Below are positions 1 through 7,112 of a stretch of DNA of 30,995 nucleotides, one piece after another. The DNA is from Anaerorhabdus sp036641015 (GTDB lineage Bacteria; Bacillota_I; Bacilli_A; Erysipelotrichales; Erysipelotrichaceae), in contig NZ_JAVWFO010000020.1 in the NCBI RefSeq assembly GCF_036641015.1, forward strand, positions 1 to 30,995, in the 5' to 3' direction. The translations under genes and the position numbers were made by a program. The notes below the pieces were generated by a model. That model made no database searches, was not told the DNA's origin, and saw nothing but the letters and a program-made list of their open reading frames with translations. The stretch's first letter is position 1. Every line of letters begins with the position of its first letter.

Positions 1-54
1 CTATACTAATTTACTTGGTTTCTTCTCCACCAACACTAGATTTTAAAGAACCTT

Positions 55-2130
55 TTATTCTTCTTCCTCTTTAGCTTTCACTGTTTCTTTAATTACTTTA
101 TCTGCTACAGGTTGAGGTGCTGGTTCATACCGATCAAATTCAATATAATAACTTCCTCTACCTTGAGTCATACTACGTAATTCAGTTGCATAGACTTGCA
201 TTTCTGCCATAGGAACTTCGGCAGTGATCTTTTGATCTTTTTCATCAACCATTGCAGTATCAATAATCATACCACGACGTTTATTAAAATCACCAATAAT
301 AGTTCCAGTATATTCTTCAGGAGCGATTACATCTACTTTTCCAATTGGTTCAAGTAGAATTGGTTTTGCTTTAGGCATACCATCTTTATATGCTAAACGA
401 GCCGCAGATTTAAAAGCAATTTCTTTTGAGTCAACTTCATGATAAGAACCATCATATAAGACTGCTTTTACTCCTACTACTTTATATCCAGCAAGTACAC
501 CTTTTTCCATACATTCACGAAGTCCAACTTCTACTGCTGGGAAGTATTGACGAGGTACTGCTCCACCAAACACTTCTTCTTCAAATATCATTTCTTCAGC
601 TTCACATGGTTCAAAACGAATCTTAACATGTCCATATTGACCTGCTCCACCTGATTGTTTTTTATGTTTACCTTCTGCTTCTGCTTTAGCACGAATTGTT
701 TCTCGATATTGAACTTTTGGCTTTGTTGTTTCTACTTCAACTTTATATTTAGATTTTAATTTATTAAGAATAACTGTAATATGTTGATCACCCATGCCGT
801 ATACAATTGTTTCTTTTGTTTCAGCATTTTTAACAATCTTAACAGATGGATCTTCTTCAGTCATTTTTGCTAATCCAAAACTTAATTTATCTTCATCTGC
901 CTTTGTTTTTGGCCAAATAGCTACACCTAACATTGGTTGAGGAAATTCAATTGCATCAAATGTAACAATCTTATTCTTTGTACATAATGTATCATTAGTA
1001 TCTGTATATTGTAATTTAACTACAGCTCCAATATCTCCTGTAAATAACTTACCAATTGCAACTTGATATTTTCCCTTAATAACAAATATTTGAGATAGTT
1101 TTTCAACTTCTCCTTTTTGCGCATTTATTACTTGAGAATCACTACTTAAAACTCCAGTCATGACTTTGATAAATGAAATCTTACCTACAAATGGGTCAAC
1201 AATTGTTTTAAATACCATTGCTGACATTGCTTCTTTTTCATTTGTTTCTAAATCAATAATTTCTCCCTTTTCATTATATGCATGAACATGTCCAATTTCT
1301 GCATAACTTGGGAAATACTCAGTAATAAGATCCATTAATCTTTCAATACCAGTTTGATTAATTGCACTTCCACAATATACCGGACGAATGTCACCATTAC
1401 GAACACCAATTCTTAAACCTTTAGCTACTTCAACTTCATCAAAGCGTTCACCTGAGAAGAATTTTTCCATTAGTGTATCGTCAGTCATTGCAATTGCTTC
1501 TGCAATTTGATTGTAATATTCTTCAACGATATCTTTCATATCATCTGGTACATCTTTTGGTTCAATTTTATCATTATGGTACCATGCTTTATTTCTTAAA
1601 ATATTAACACTACCTACTACTTTACCACCTTCAATAATTGGTACTTCAAATGGAATAACTGTTTTCCCAAATGATTCACGTAATTGATTATATGTATTGT
1701 CAAAAGAAGCATTTTCTTCATCAATTTTGTTAATAAAGAAAATAGTAGGAAGTTTACGTTTTGTTACTAATTTCCATGCTTTTTCTGTACCTGATTGTAC
1801 TCCTTCTTTAGCACCAACTACAATTAAAGCGTTATCACCAACTGCCAATCCGCTTAACATTTCTCCTTCGTAATCCATATAACCCGGAGTATCGATAAAA
1901 TTAATTTTGCAGTCTTTCCATTCAATTGGTGCAAGTGAAGTATAAACTGATAATCCACGTTTTACTTCTTCTGCATCATAATCAAGTGTGCTTGTTCCAT
2001 CTATCGTAGATCCCATACGATCAGTATTCTTTGTATAGTATAATGCAGCTTCAACAACACTTGTTTTTCCTGAACCACTATGACCTAGTAATACAATATT
2101 TCTTACTTCATTCGCTAGATAGTCTCTCAT
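55..2130 (-). CDS. EF-G-like translational GTPase
   Basis: Encodes a 691-residue homologue of elongation factor G, a GTPase acting on the ribosome in the cytoplasm. Visible motifs are the P-loop GHSGSGKTS (residues 16-24), switch II DTPGY (80-84) and NKID (134-137), followed by EF-G domains II-V; GGAGQYGHVKIRFEP and ELRSMTQGRGSY mark domains IV/V. Two points set it apart from housekeeping EF-G. The histidine after DTPG (normally DTPGH, the GTPase-activating residue) is Tyr84, and switch I reads KRGLSVYTS rather than RGITI. Both features are, from memory, typical of a separate EF-G-like clade of uncertain function found in Bacillota. The start ATG follows a GGTGGA Shine-Dalgarno that overlaps the stop of the upstream ankyrin gene (8-nt gap), so the two are translationally coupled. 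A role in ribosome rescue, stress or drug protection is possible but inferred. Confidence 0.9.
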   Translation of the reverse strand: MRDYLANEVRNIVLLGHSGSGKTSVVEAALYYTKNTDRMGSTIDGTSTLDYDAEEVKRGLSVYTSLAPIEWKDCKINFIDTPGYMDYEGEMLSGLAVGDNALIVVGAKEGVQSGTEKAWKLVTKRKLPTIFFINKIDEENASFDNTYNQLRESFGKTVIPFEVPIIEGGKVVGSVNILRNKAWYHNDKIEPKDVPDDMKDIVEEYYNQIAEAIAMTDDTLMEKFFSGERFDEVEVAKGLRIGVRNGDIRPVYCGSAINQTGIERLMDLITEYFPSYAEIGHVHAYNEKGEIIDLETNEKEAMSAMVFKTIVDPFVGKISFIKVMTGVLSSDSQVINAQKGEVEKLSQIFVIKGKYQVAIGKLFTGDIGAVVKLQYTDTNDTLCTKNKIVTFDAIEFPQPMLGVAIWPKTKADEDKLSFGLAKMTEEDPSVKIVKNAETKETIVYGMGDQHITVILNKLKSKYKVEVETTKPKVQYRETIRAKAEAEGKHKKQSGGAGQYGHVKIRFEPCEAEEMIFEEEVFGGAVPRQYFPAVEVGLRECMEKGVLAGYKVVGVKAVLYDGSYHEVDSKEIAFKSAARLAYKDGMPKAKPILLEPIGKVDVIAPEEYTGTIIGDFNKRRGMIIDTAMVDEKDQKITAEVPMAEMQVYATELRSMTQGRGSYYIEFDRYEPAPQPVADKVIKETVKAKEEEE

Positions 2131-2138
2131 ATGTCCAC

Positions 2139-2807
2139 CTACTTCAAATACTCTTTCAATTCTTCAAAGTTTTCTTTACGAACATAATGAATTGCTTTAT
2201 TGCCTTCATTATCTAACAATTCTTTGTCAGCTCCATGTTCCAATAAATATTTAATTAAATCAAGGTATCCTCCATAACTTGCACGCATAAGTGCTGTACA
2301 TCCTTTATTATCTTGAACATTTAAACTTGCTCCTGAATCAATTAAGAATTTAATACAATCTAATTTAAATGCATTCACAGCTTCCATTAATGCTGTTCTT
2401 CCTTCATCATCTGTTTTATTAACATCTGCACCTTTACCATACAAATATTCTAAGACATCAATTTGACCAAGGAATGCCGCACGCATAAGTGCTGTACGTC
2501 CCTTGTTATCATGAGAATTTGGATCTGCTCCAGCTTCAACTAACATTTTAACGATTTCAAGATGTCCTTTTTTAGCTGCACCCATTAATGCTGTTTTATT
2601 ATTTTTATCTCTTGCTCGTGTATCTGCACCATTATCTAATAAGAAACGAACGATATCTTCATAACCACGTTTAGAAGCACGCATCAATGCAGTTCTTCCA
2701 TCACCATTGCTAACATTTACATTAGCGCCTTTTGATACTGCAGCACATACCTTTGCAAAGTCACCATTTGCTGCTGCTTCGAAAAAATCTTTGTTTGTTT
2801 GATCCAT
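2139..2807 (-). CDS. Ankyrin-repeat protein
   Basis: Encodes 222 residues made almost entirely of about six 33-residue ankyrin repeats (recurring GRTALMRA ... GADxN pattern from about residue 30 to the C-terminus). No signal peptide or membrane segment is visible, so it is probably a cytoplasmic protein-binding scaffold. The repeats are close to consensus, and parts of the DNA (for example the ACGCATAAGTGCTGTAC stretches) are repeated at nucleotide level, suggesting expansion by duplication. The start has a strong AAGGAGG ribosome binding site. The stop codon lies inside the ribosome binding site of the following EF-G-like gene. No free-standing promoter fits between this gene and the upstream terminator (2845-2877), so expression probably depends on read-through. 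The partner protein is unknown; the EF-G-like neighbour is an obvious candidate. Confidence 0.88.
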   Translation of the reverse strand: MDQTNKDFFEAAANGDFAKVCAAVSKGANVNVSNGDGRTALMRASKRGYEDIVRFLLDNGADTRARDKNNKTALMGAAKKGHLEIVKMLVEAGADPNSHDNKGRTALMRAAFLGQIDVLEYLYGKGADVNKTDDEGRTALMEAVNAFKLDCIKFLIDSGASLNVQDNKGCTALMRASYGGYLDLIKYLLEHGADKELLDNEGNKAIHYVRKENFEELKEYLK

Positions 2808-2844
2808 AATATTTTCCTCCTTTTATTTCTCAAACAACTGTGTA

Positions 2845-2877
2845 ACAAAAAAGATGGACATATTTACGCCCATCTTA
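2845..2877 (-). terminator. Rho-independent terminator / possible attenuator
   Basis: On the minus strand AAGATGG pairs with CCATCTT across a 12-nt loop and is followed directly by a run of T. The stem begins at the stop codon of the 35-codon peptide gene and ends about 40 nt before the ankyrin start, with no convincing promoter in between. It therefore looks like a read-through terminator controlling the ankyrin/EF-G-like genes. Confidence 0.75.
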
Positions 2878-2982
2878 AAAATGATACACAATTTTCCCTT
2901 GAACCCCGTTGAAAACAGGTTTTTTAACATCATAGAAATCAGTTTTTTGAACAATGAAAACAGGTTTAACTTGTTTTCTCAT
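2875..2982 (-). CDS. 35-residue peptide, candidate leader peptide
   Basis: A small reading frame with a GGAGTGA ribosome binding site 6 nt before ATG and a good upstream promoter (3018-3045). The peptide begins MRKQVKPVFIVQKTDFYDV and ends GKIVYHF. It is basic, has no membrane segment, and contains KPVF twice, encoded by a repeated 12-nt sequence AAACCTGTTTTC. Codons 2-4 (GAAAACA) are complementary to TGTTTTC in codons 7-9 and again in codons 22-24, so alternative hairpins within the coding region are possible. The stop codon runs directly into a terminator stem. I do not recognise a family. The layout of promoter, short peptide, terminator, then a ribosome-associated GTPase resembles attenuation by leader-peptide translation, as known for tet(M). 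A free-standing small protein is the alternative. Confidence 0.6.
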   Translation of the reverse strand: MRKQVKPVFIVQKTDFYDVKKPVFNGVQGKIVYHF

Positions 2983-3017
2983 GATCTTCACTCCATTCAA
3001 AGGTTCTTTATACTTTC

Positions 3018-3045
3018 ATTTTAATTGATTAAAAATTAATATCAA
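3018..3045 (-). promoter_or_regulatory. Sigma-A type promoter for peptide/ankyrin/EF-G-like unit
   Basis: On the minus strand a -35 TTGATA (3045-3040) and a -10 TAAAAT (3023-3018) are separated by 16 nt, about 35 nt upstream of the small peptide start. Confidence 0.5.
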
Positions 3046-3106
3046 TAGCCTTTTGACATTTTCTTCAACTTTCACTTAGAATTCACTATCTTTTATGAAA
3101 TTATTT

Positions 3107-3973
3107 TCAATCATTACTCTTTGTATAGACTAGTCGTGTAGGATATGGTAACACAATACCCTCCTTATCAAATGCCTCTTTAATTTCTTTTCTAATTTCG
3201 CAACTAAGTGTAAATCCTATATTTGCATCTTTGCTATAAACCGAAGCTCTTAACTCAACATAATAGTCTTTCAATCCTGTAACTAATACTTTTACTTGCG
3301 GTACATTATTATCTTTATCTTTTTTACTTCGTACATCTAGACAATCTTCATGTTTGGATGCAATATCTTGAATTATTTTAATAGCTTTATCAATATCACT
3401 TTGATAGCTAATTCCAAAAGTTATGAAATTACAAAATCTTGAATTATCATTATTTTTATTTTCTATAATTGCAGAATTCATTACACTATTAGGTACAACA
3501 ATCATTGAATTTGAAAAAGTTTTAATAATCGTATGCCTTAAGCCAATATCTTCAACTGTTCCAACTAGATTTTTTTCTGATATGCTAATTAAATCACCTA
3601 CTTTAAATGGTTTATAAAAAGACAATAAAAAGCCTCCTATAAAATTAGACATAGATTCTTGTGCTGCAAGTCCTAATACAACAGCTAAGATACCAGAAGC
3701 CCCTAACATAGCAGCTCCTAAGCGGTGAAATGCTTTTACTTCCATTAGACATAGAAATATCACTATAACATTTACAACACCTTTAACAGTATTCTTTGCA
3801 AAGGTATATGTCGTAGCCTGTGCTTTCCCATATTTTTCTATTTTATGATTAAAAAATCGATATGCATACTTTTTGATAATTGCTCCAATTATCCAAATAA
3901 TAATAGCGTAAATTAATGACCCCAAATATCCATTGGTAAAATATTCATTCCCTAAACTCATAATTTCTTTCAT
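3107..3973 (-). CDS. Small-conductance mechanosensitive channel (MscS family)
   Basis: A 288-residue MscS-type channel of the cytoplasmic membrane that releases solutes on hypo-osmotic shock. Hydrophobic segments lie at about residues 18-34 and 62-78, with the pore-lining TM3 at about 85-118, a small-residue-rich helix (LGASGILAVVLGLAAQ) ending in the SNFIGGF...KPFKVGD signature. The beta domain follows (VGTVEDIGLRHTII, then VVPNSVM) and then the C-terminal alpha/beta cage. The length is typical for the short MscS group. The start is preceded by GAGGAGA. It lies 26 nt after the YgjP-like gene and is probably co-transcribed with it. Confidence 0.92.
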   Translation of the reverse strand: MKEIMSLGNEYFTNGYLGSLIYAIIIWIIGAIIKKYAYRFFNHKIEKYGKAQATTYTFAKNTVKGVVNVIVIFLCLMEVKAFHRLGAAMLGASGILAVVLGLAAQESMSNFIGGFLLSFYKPFKVGDLISISEKNLVGTVEDIGLRHTIIKTFSNSMIVVPNSVMNSAIIENKNNDNSRFCNFITFGISYQSDIDKAIKIIQDIASKHEDCLDVRSKKDKDNNVPQVKVLVTGLKDYYVELRASVYSKDANIGFTLSCEIRKEIKEAFDKEGIVLPYPTRLVYTKSND

Positions 3974-3999
3974 AAGAATTTCTCCTCATTTATATTTTA

Positions 4000-4680
4000 T
4001 CATATTAGCTTATCTTTAGCTGTTTTATACTCTGGCATGTGGTGAGCCAATAAATCATAAAAACGTTTAGAATGATTAGGTACAATTAAATGAACATACT
4101 CATGCCATAAAACATAATCAATACATTCTAATGGATAGTGTATTAATGACAAATTCATTGTTATCAAAGATTTTTCAACTAAACAACTACCCCATTTAGA
4201 GGTCATAGATTTAATTTTTATAGTTGGCAAATTAACACGATACATTTCCATTACGCGATCCCATCTCACTCTTTGAATATCTAATATTTTCATTAGATAT
4301 GGCTTAGCAAAGTTTTGGAATGCTTTCATAATTTCTGAATCATTTATTTCTGGTACATAAAATGTAATAACATCTTCATCTAATAACACATGACTTCTTT
4401 TAGCTATTTCATATCTAACATATTTCTTCTCACCTAATAGAAATAGTATAGGTCCATTAATTCCCTTACGATTTTGTTTCTCTCGTTTCGTTTCTTTTTC
4501 AAAGGTTTTTAATATCCAATCTTTACGTGATTGAATAAATGCTTCAATTTGACGTTGTGGAACAGATGAATGAGCCGTAATAAAAAGTGTATGATCTAAA
4601 CGTACGCGCAAATACATGTTTTTAATTCGTTTTCTCTCAATCTCAACATTGAATTCTGAATCATTTAATAATATTTTCAT
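4000..4680 (-). CDS. YgjP-like zinc metallopeptidase domain protein
   Basis: A 226-residue member of the YgjP/DUF45 family (WLM/SprT-like zincin fold). The zinc motif HEYVH lies at residues 193-197, with a further histidine at 203 in the NHSKRFY segment, and the conserved SKWGSC is at 161-166. The N-terminal half is the family's beta-rich region (IERKRIKNMYLRV). No signal peptide is seen, so it is cytoplasmic. Family members are predicted proteases with poorly known substrates. The start follows GAGGTGA at good spacing. It is downstream of degV, separated by a modest terminator hairpin, and followed closely by mscS. Confidence 0.88.
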   Translation of the reverse strand: MKILLNDSEFNVEIERKRIKNMYLRVRLDHTLFITAHSSVPQRQIEAFIQSRKDWILKTFEKETKREKQNRKGINGPILFLLGEKKYVRYEIAKRSHVLLDEDVITFYVPEINDSEIMKAFQNFAKPYLMKILDIQRVRWDRVMEMYRVNLPTIKIKSMTSKWGSCLVEKSLITMNLSLIHYPLECIDYVLWHEYVHLIVPNHSKRFYDLLAHHMPEYKTAKDKLI

Positions 4681-4694
4681 AATTCACCTCGACA

Positions 4695-4722
4695 ATTTAA
4701 AAATTCAGCATTTAGCTGAATT
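4695..4722 (-). terminator. Terminator after degV-family gene
   Basis: An 8-bp perfect stem AATTCAGC/GCTGAATT with a 5-nt loop is followed on the minus strand by TTTAAATT. It overlaps the degV stop codon. It is probably leaky, since the next gene starts 41 nt after that stop. Confidence 0.6.
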
Positions 4723-5560
4723 AATATTTTATTTTCTTTACTCTACATACGCCCAAAGTTCCAGGTCCAGTATGTGCCATAATAATAGCACGTATTGGTT
4801 TAATTTGAACTTCTTGATGTGTTTTCTCTTCTACAACAGCTTTATATTCTTTTGCTAGTTCTTCACAATCAGAATGAACCACAAACCAATAATAATCTTC
4901 TGGATTATCAACATTAACAGTTTTTTCAATACCAGCCATATAAGCTTTCTTTGTAGTACGTACTTTATCACTTACATCTATATATCCATCTTCTACTTTA
5001 AGAATAGGAATTATTTTTAATAAGTTACCTAACGCTGCTGCGGCAGGAGAAATACGACCACCATTTTTTAAGTATGTTAGAGTTTCTGGAATAATGCATG
5101 CAAACATATATGTTTCATTTTCAATTTTGTTCTTGATTTCCTCTAAACTATAACCTTTTTCTGCCATATTTTTCGCATCAATCGCAATCGCTTGTACTGG
5201 ACAACATGCCATTTTAGCATCAACTACAACAACTTTCCCATCAAATTCTTTACTTGCTAATACAGCACTGTTATATGTTCCACTTAATCTAGATGAAATA
5301 GGTAAAAATAATACCCCATCATATGTTTCAAGTAATTCTTTCCACTTAAAAACAAGATTTCCTAAAAGTGGTTGTGAAGTCTTTACAGTAGCACCATCTT
5401 TCATTTTTTGAATAAAATCTTTGTCAGAGATACCATCTGTTTCCATTACATCTTCACCATTAATAGTTAATGGCATACGGATTACTTCAAGACCAAGTGT
5501 TTTTGCTTCTTCATTTGTAATATCTGCAGACGAATCTACAAGTACAGCTATTTTTTTCAT
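4721..5560 (-). CDS. DegV family fatty-acid-binding protein
   Basis: A 279-residue DegV/FakB-type protein. These bind a fatty acid and, with the FakA kinase, supply acyl phosphate for phospholipid synthesis. The DegV signature is clear: VDSSADI near the N-terminus, SQPLLGNL, SSRLSGTYNSA (the ligand-contacting serine region) and THTGPGTLG-like AHTGPGTLG at the C-terminus. I chose the ATG at 5560 (MKKIAVLVDSS) because it has a GAGGTGG ribosome binding site at 6 nt. The longer frame would need a TTG that lies inside that site. A dyad (5596-5628) overlaps the expected -35 region. Confidence 0.9.
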   Translation of the reverse strand: MKKIAVLVDSSADITNEEAKTLGLEVIRMPLTINGEDVMETDGISDKDFIQKMKDGATVKTSQPLLGNLVFKWKELLETYDGVLFLPISSRLSGTYNSAVLASKEFDGKVVVVDAKMACCPVQAIAIDAKNMAEKGYSLEEIKNKIENETYMFACIIPETLTYLKNGGRISPAAAALGNLLKIIPILKVEDGYIDVSDKVRTTKKAYMAGIEKTVNVDNPEDYYWFVVHSDCEELAKEYKAVVEEKTHQEVQIKPIRAIIMAHTGPGTLGVCRVKKIKY

Positions 5561-5581
5561 TAAAGTCCACCTCAAGTAGTA

Positions 5582-5590
5582 ATTATATCA
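5582..5590 (-). promoter_or_regulatory. Extended -10 promoter of degV-family gene
   Basis: On the minus strand the sequence TGATATAAT (TGnTATAAT, a consensus extended -10) lies about 20 nt before the chosen start. The -35 is weak, as is common for extended -10 promoters. Confidence 0.5.
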
Positions 5591-5595
5591 TAGTT

Positions 5596-5628
5596 CCTAG
5601 TATATACCATGTTGTCATGATAACTAGG
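5596..5628. promoter_or_regulatory. Imperfect inverted repeat upstream of degV-family gene
   Basis: The outer arms CCTAGT and ACTAGG enclose a second, nearly complementary pair, ACCATG and CATGAT, around TTGT. The dyad sits over the -35 region of the degV-type promoter. It is a candidate operator or 5' hairpin; the cognate regulator is unknown. Confidence 0.4.
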
Positions 5629-5650
5629 TGCACTTTATACTATTTTTCAC

Positions 5651-5679
5651 TTTACAAACACCTTTAAATAATGTAATAT
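5651..5679 (+). promoter_or_regulatory. Promoter of tRNA-His
   Basis: A -35 TTTACA and a -10 TAATAT are separated by 17 nt and end 13 nt before the tRNA. Confidence 0.65.
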
Positions 5680-5692
5680 AAGTAATGCACAT

Positions 5693-5769
5693 GGCGGTTG
5701 TGGTGAAGTGGTTAACACATCAGATTGTGGCTCTGACATTCGGGGGTTCGATTCCCCTCAGTCGCCCCA
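5693..5769 (+). tRNA. tRNA-His (GTG)
   Basis: The sequence folds as a cloverleaf. The acceptor stem GCGGTTG pairs with CAGTCGC (two G-U pairs), the anticodon stem is TCAGA/TCTGA with anticodon GTG, and the T-loop is GGGGGTTCGATTCCCC-like. The extra 5' G at 5693 faces C73, the identity element of tRNA-His, and CCA is encoded. It has its own promoter and terminator and stands alone between diverging genes. Confidence 0.97.
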
Positions 5770-5779
5770 TTTGCTAATT

Positions 5780-5806
5780 AAGTCCCTATTTACGGGACTT
5801 TTTTTA
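5780..5806 (+). terminator. Terminator of tRNA-His
   Basis: The stem AAGTCCC/GGGACTT has a 7-nt loop and is followed by a run of T, 11 nt after the CCA end. Confidence 0.85.
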
Positions 5807-5817
5807 TATCTTCTTTT

Positions 5818-5839
5818 TCTATTGCCATTCTATTGCCAT
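5818..5839. repeat. Tandem 11-bp direct repeat next to tRNA-His
   Basis: TCTATTGCCAT occurs twice in immediate succession, 49 nt beyond the tRNA 3' end. Short direct repeats of this kind (often ATTGCCA-like) serve as arm-type integrase sites beside tRNA attachment sites in many temperate elements. No integrase gene is present here, so a relic is the most I can suggest. Confidence 0.55.
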
Positions 5840-5884
5840 AAATTTCTCGATTTTATTTTGAATTCCTTTACAATCAGTGAATTT

Positions 5885-6328
5885 CTATATAATTTTATAA
5901 ACAACTTTAAATTCTTCACACACAACAATCATGTCTTCAGTAAATAATTCGTCTATCTCATTTAAACAATTTGTAAAAAACTCTTTATGTACTTTTCTCC
6001 AATACGCAAGTGATTCATCACCTTCTCCTTCTTTTTTAGCAAATACTTCATCGACTTCCTTAAAAGGAACATAAGTTAATGAGGTTGTTTGAATAATACA
6101 TTTCGCATCACCATTTGAATCTAAAAGAACACTATATCCTCCAATTTCAGGTAGTGGATCAATATTTAACTCATACAGGCGATTGCAAGAAGCAGTAGCT
6201 CTTTTTTTCCCTTGAACAACTAAATCTAAAAGTTTATCTGGACTTGCGCCAAAAGCCCATGCTTCATATTCATCGGTATCTATATTACATTTCATTTTAA
6301 ACTCATTCCAAAGTTCAATTGCATTCAT
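5885..6328 (-). CDS. ASCH domain protein
   Basis: A 147-residue ASCH-domain protein, a beta-barrel related to PUA domains and likely to act on RNA or modified nucleosides. Family signatures are LVVQGKKRATAS (residues 36-47, holding the conserved Lys and Thr), LPEIGGYSVLLD, then FAKKEGEGDESLAYWRKVH with the conserved acidic and Trp residues, and a C-terminal EEFKVVY strand. E. coli YqfB, a distant relative, hydrolyses N4-acetylcytidine; the substrate here is not determined. The start ATG is 1 nt from the stop of the upstream DUF3781 gene, whose tail supplies a GAGGAA ribosome binding site, so the pair is co-translated. Confidence 0.88.
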   Translation of the reverse strand: MNAIELWNEFKMKCNIDTDEYEAWAFGASPDKLLDLVVQGKKRATASCNRLYELNIDPLPEIGGYSVLLDSNGDAKCIIQTTSLTYVPFKEVDEVFAKKEGEGDESLAYWRKVHKEFFTNCLNEIDELFTEDMIVVCEEFKVVYKII

Positions 6329-6329
6329 A

Positions 6330-6572
6330 TTATTTCCTCTTTTTCCTATGGGCTGTAATTAATGTGAAGCTTTTTGTATTGATTGTTAATATTGTATCCT
6401 CTAATGAAACATAATGATTTTTTCCTTGTACAATTACTTCACTATTATTATTGAGTATTATATTTCTACAAAGGATAATTACATCTGAATTTATATTCAA
6501 ATTTCTTTGACAACGCTCAACTCCTAAAGTAGTTGTATGTAAATTTTTAGCTAGAACTTCTTTTGAATGCAC
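6330..6572 (-). CDS. DUF3781 family small protein
   Basis: An 80-residue protein resembling DUF3781: an N-terminal NLHTTTLGVERCQRNL segment, then DVIILCRNII, GKNHYVSLEDTILTINTKSFTLITAH and a basic tail. Its function is unknown. The start appears to be GTG: GGGGAGGG lies at suitable spacing and the out-of-frame ATG two bases upstream hits a stop quickly. It is translationally coupled to the ASCH gene downstream, and an 11-bp hairpin separates it from the flavoprotein gene upstream. Pairing with an ASCH protein hints at a shared RNA or nucleotide-related role, which is inference only. Confidence 0.7.
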   Translation of the reverse strand: MHSKEVLAKNLHTTTLGVERCQRNLNINSDVIILCRNIILNNNSEVIVQGKNHYVSLEDTILTINTKSFTLITAHRKKRK

Positions 6573-6596
6573 ATTGCCCTCCCCAATAATGCAGAA

Positions 6597-6623
6597 ATTC
6601 CGTTATTAAAATAATAACGGAAT
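6597..6623 (-). terminator. Hairpin/terminator after PPOX-like gene
   Basis: A perfect 11-bp stem ATTCCGTTATT/AATAACGGAAT has a 5-nt loop, just 3' of the flavoprotein gene. The T-run is weak (TTTCTGCATT), so termination may be partial. Confidence 0.6.
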
Positions 6624-6629
6624 CTACAT

Positions 6630-7112
6630 CTATTTTTTCATAGCCAATTCTTTTGCTTCTTTTCCTGTCATATGATCAATATCAATTTGTATCATATGCA
6701 TGAATTCAAATGAACCTTCGATTTCTTTTTCAAATTCAACTTCATTTGGTGAATATTTTTTAACTAATAGTTCAATTGCTTTTCTTTTGTTATTTATATC
6801 TTTGATAACATGCGCTTTTCCAAATACAATAACGCTTCTAAAGTAAGTAGTATATTCTTCTGGAATAATCTCATCTTTTTCAATAATACAAAACGATACT
6901 TTATCATGTTTTTCAATTGCATCTAATTTATGACCTGCTTTTGCACAATGAAAATAAATCTTGTTATCAGCATATACAAAACTTAGTGGTACTGCATAAG
7001 GATAGTCTTCATCACCCAAAACAGCTAAAACACCTGAAGTAGCTTTATTAAGGATATCGATACTTTCATCATTTGTAAGATATTGTTTATTTCTTCTTAG
7101 TTCTCTAAACAT
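6630..7112 (-). CDS. Pyridoxamine 5'-phosphate oxidase-like flavoprotein (Nim type)
   Basis: A 160-residue split-barrel flavoprotein of the PPOX superfamily, closest in style to the NimA/5-nitroimidazole-reductase group. It starts with MFRELRR, has the GVLAVLGDEDYPYAVPLSFVY strand pair (about residues 27-47) and IYFHCAKAGHKLDAI (about 52-66), where FMN phosphate contacts and the Nim-type histidine are expected, then VSFCIIEKDEII. These proteins bind FMN or haem and reduce small molecules in anaerobes; true nitroimidazole resistance cannot be inferred. The ATG overlaps the last base of the M28 peptidase stop, so the two are translationally coupled. Confidence 0.88.
   Translation of the reverse strand: MFRELRRNKQYLTNDESIDILNKATSGVLAVLGDEDYPYAVPLSFVYADNKIYFHCAKAGHKLDAIEKHDKVSFCIIEKDEIIPEEYTTYFRSVIVFGKAHVIKDINNKRKAIELLVKKYSPNEVEFEKEIEGSFEFMHMIQIDIDHMTGKEAKELAMKK

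Noticed and set aside
2139..2807. Repeated DNA within the ankyrin gene as a CRISPR-like or tandem element
   Set aside because: The periodicity is 33 codons and follows the protein repeats; no spacers.
5560..5575. Longer start for the DegV-family gene (TTG at 5575)
   Set aside because: The TTG overlaps the GAGGTGG Shine-Dalgarno used by the ATG at 5560.
5696..5947. Plus-strand open frame of 79 codons over the tRNA region
   Set aside because: It runs through tRNA-His and its terminator and into the antisense of the ASCH gene; no ribosome binding site.
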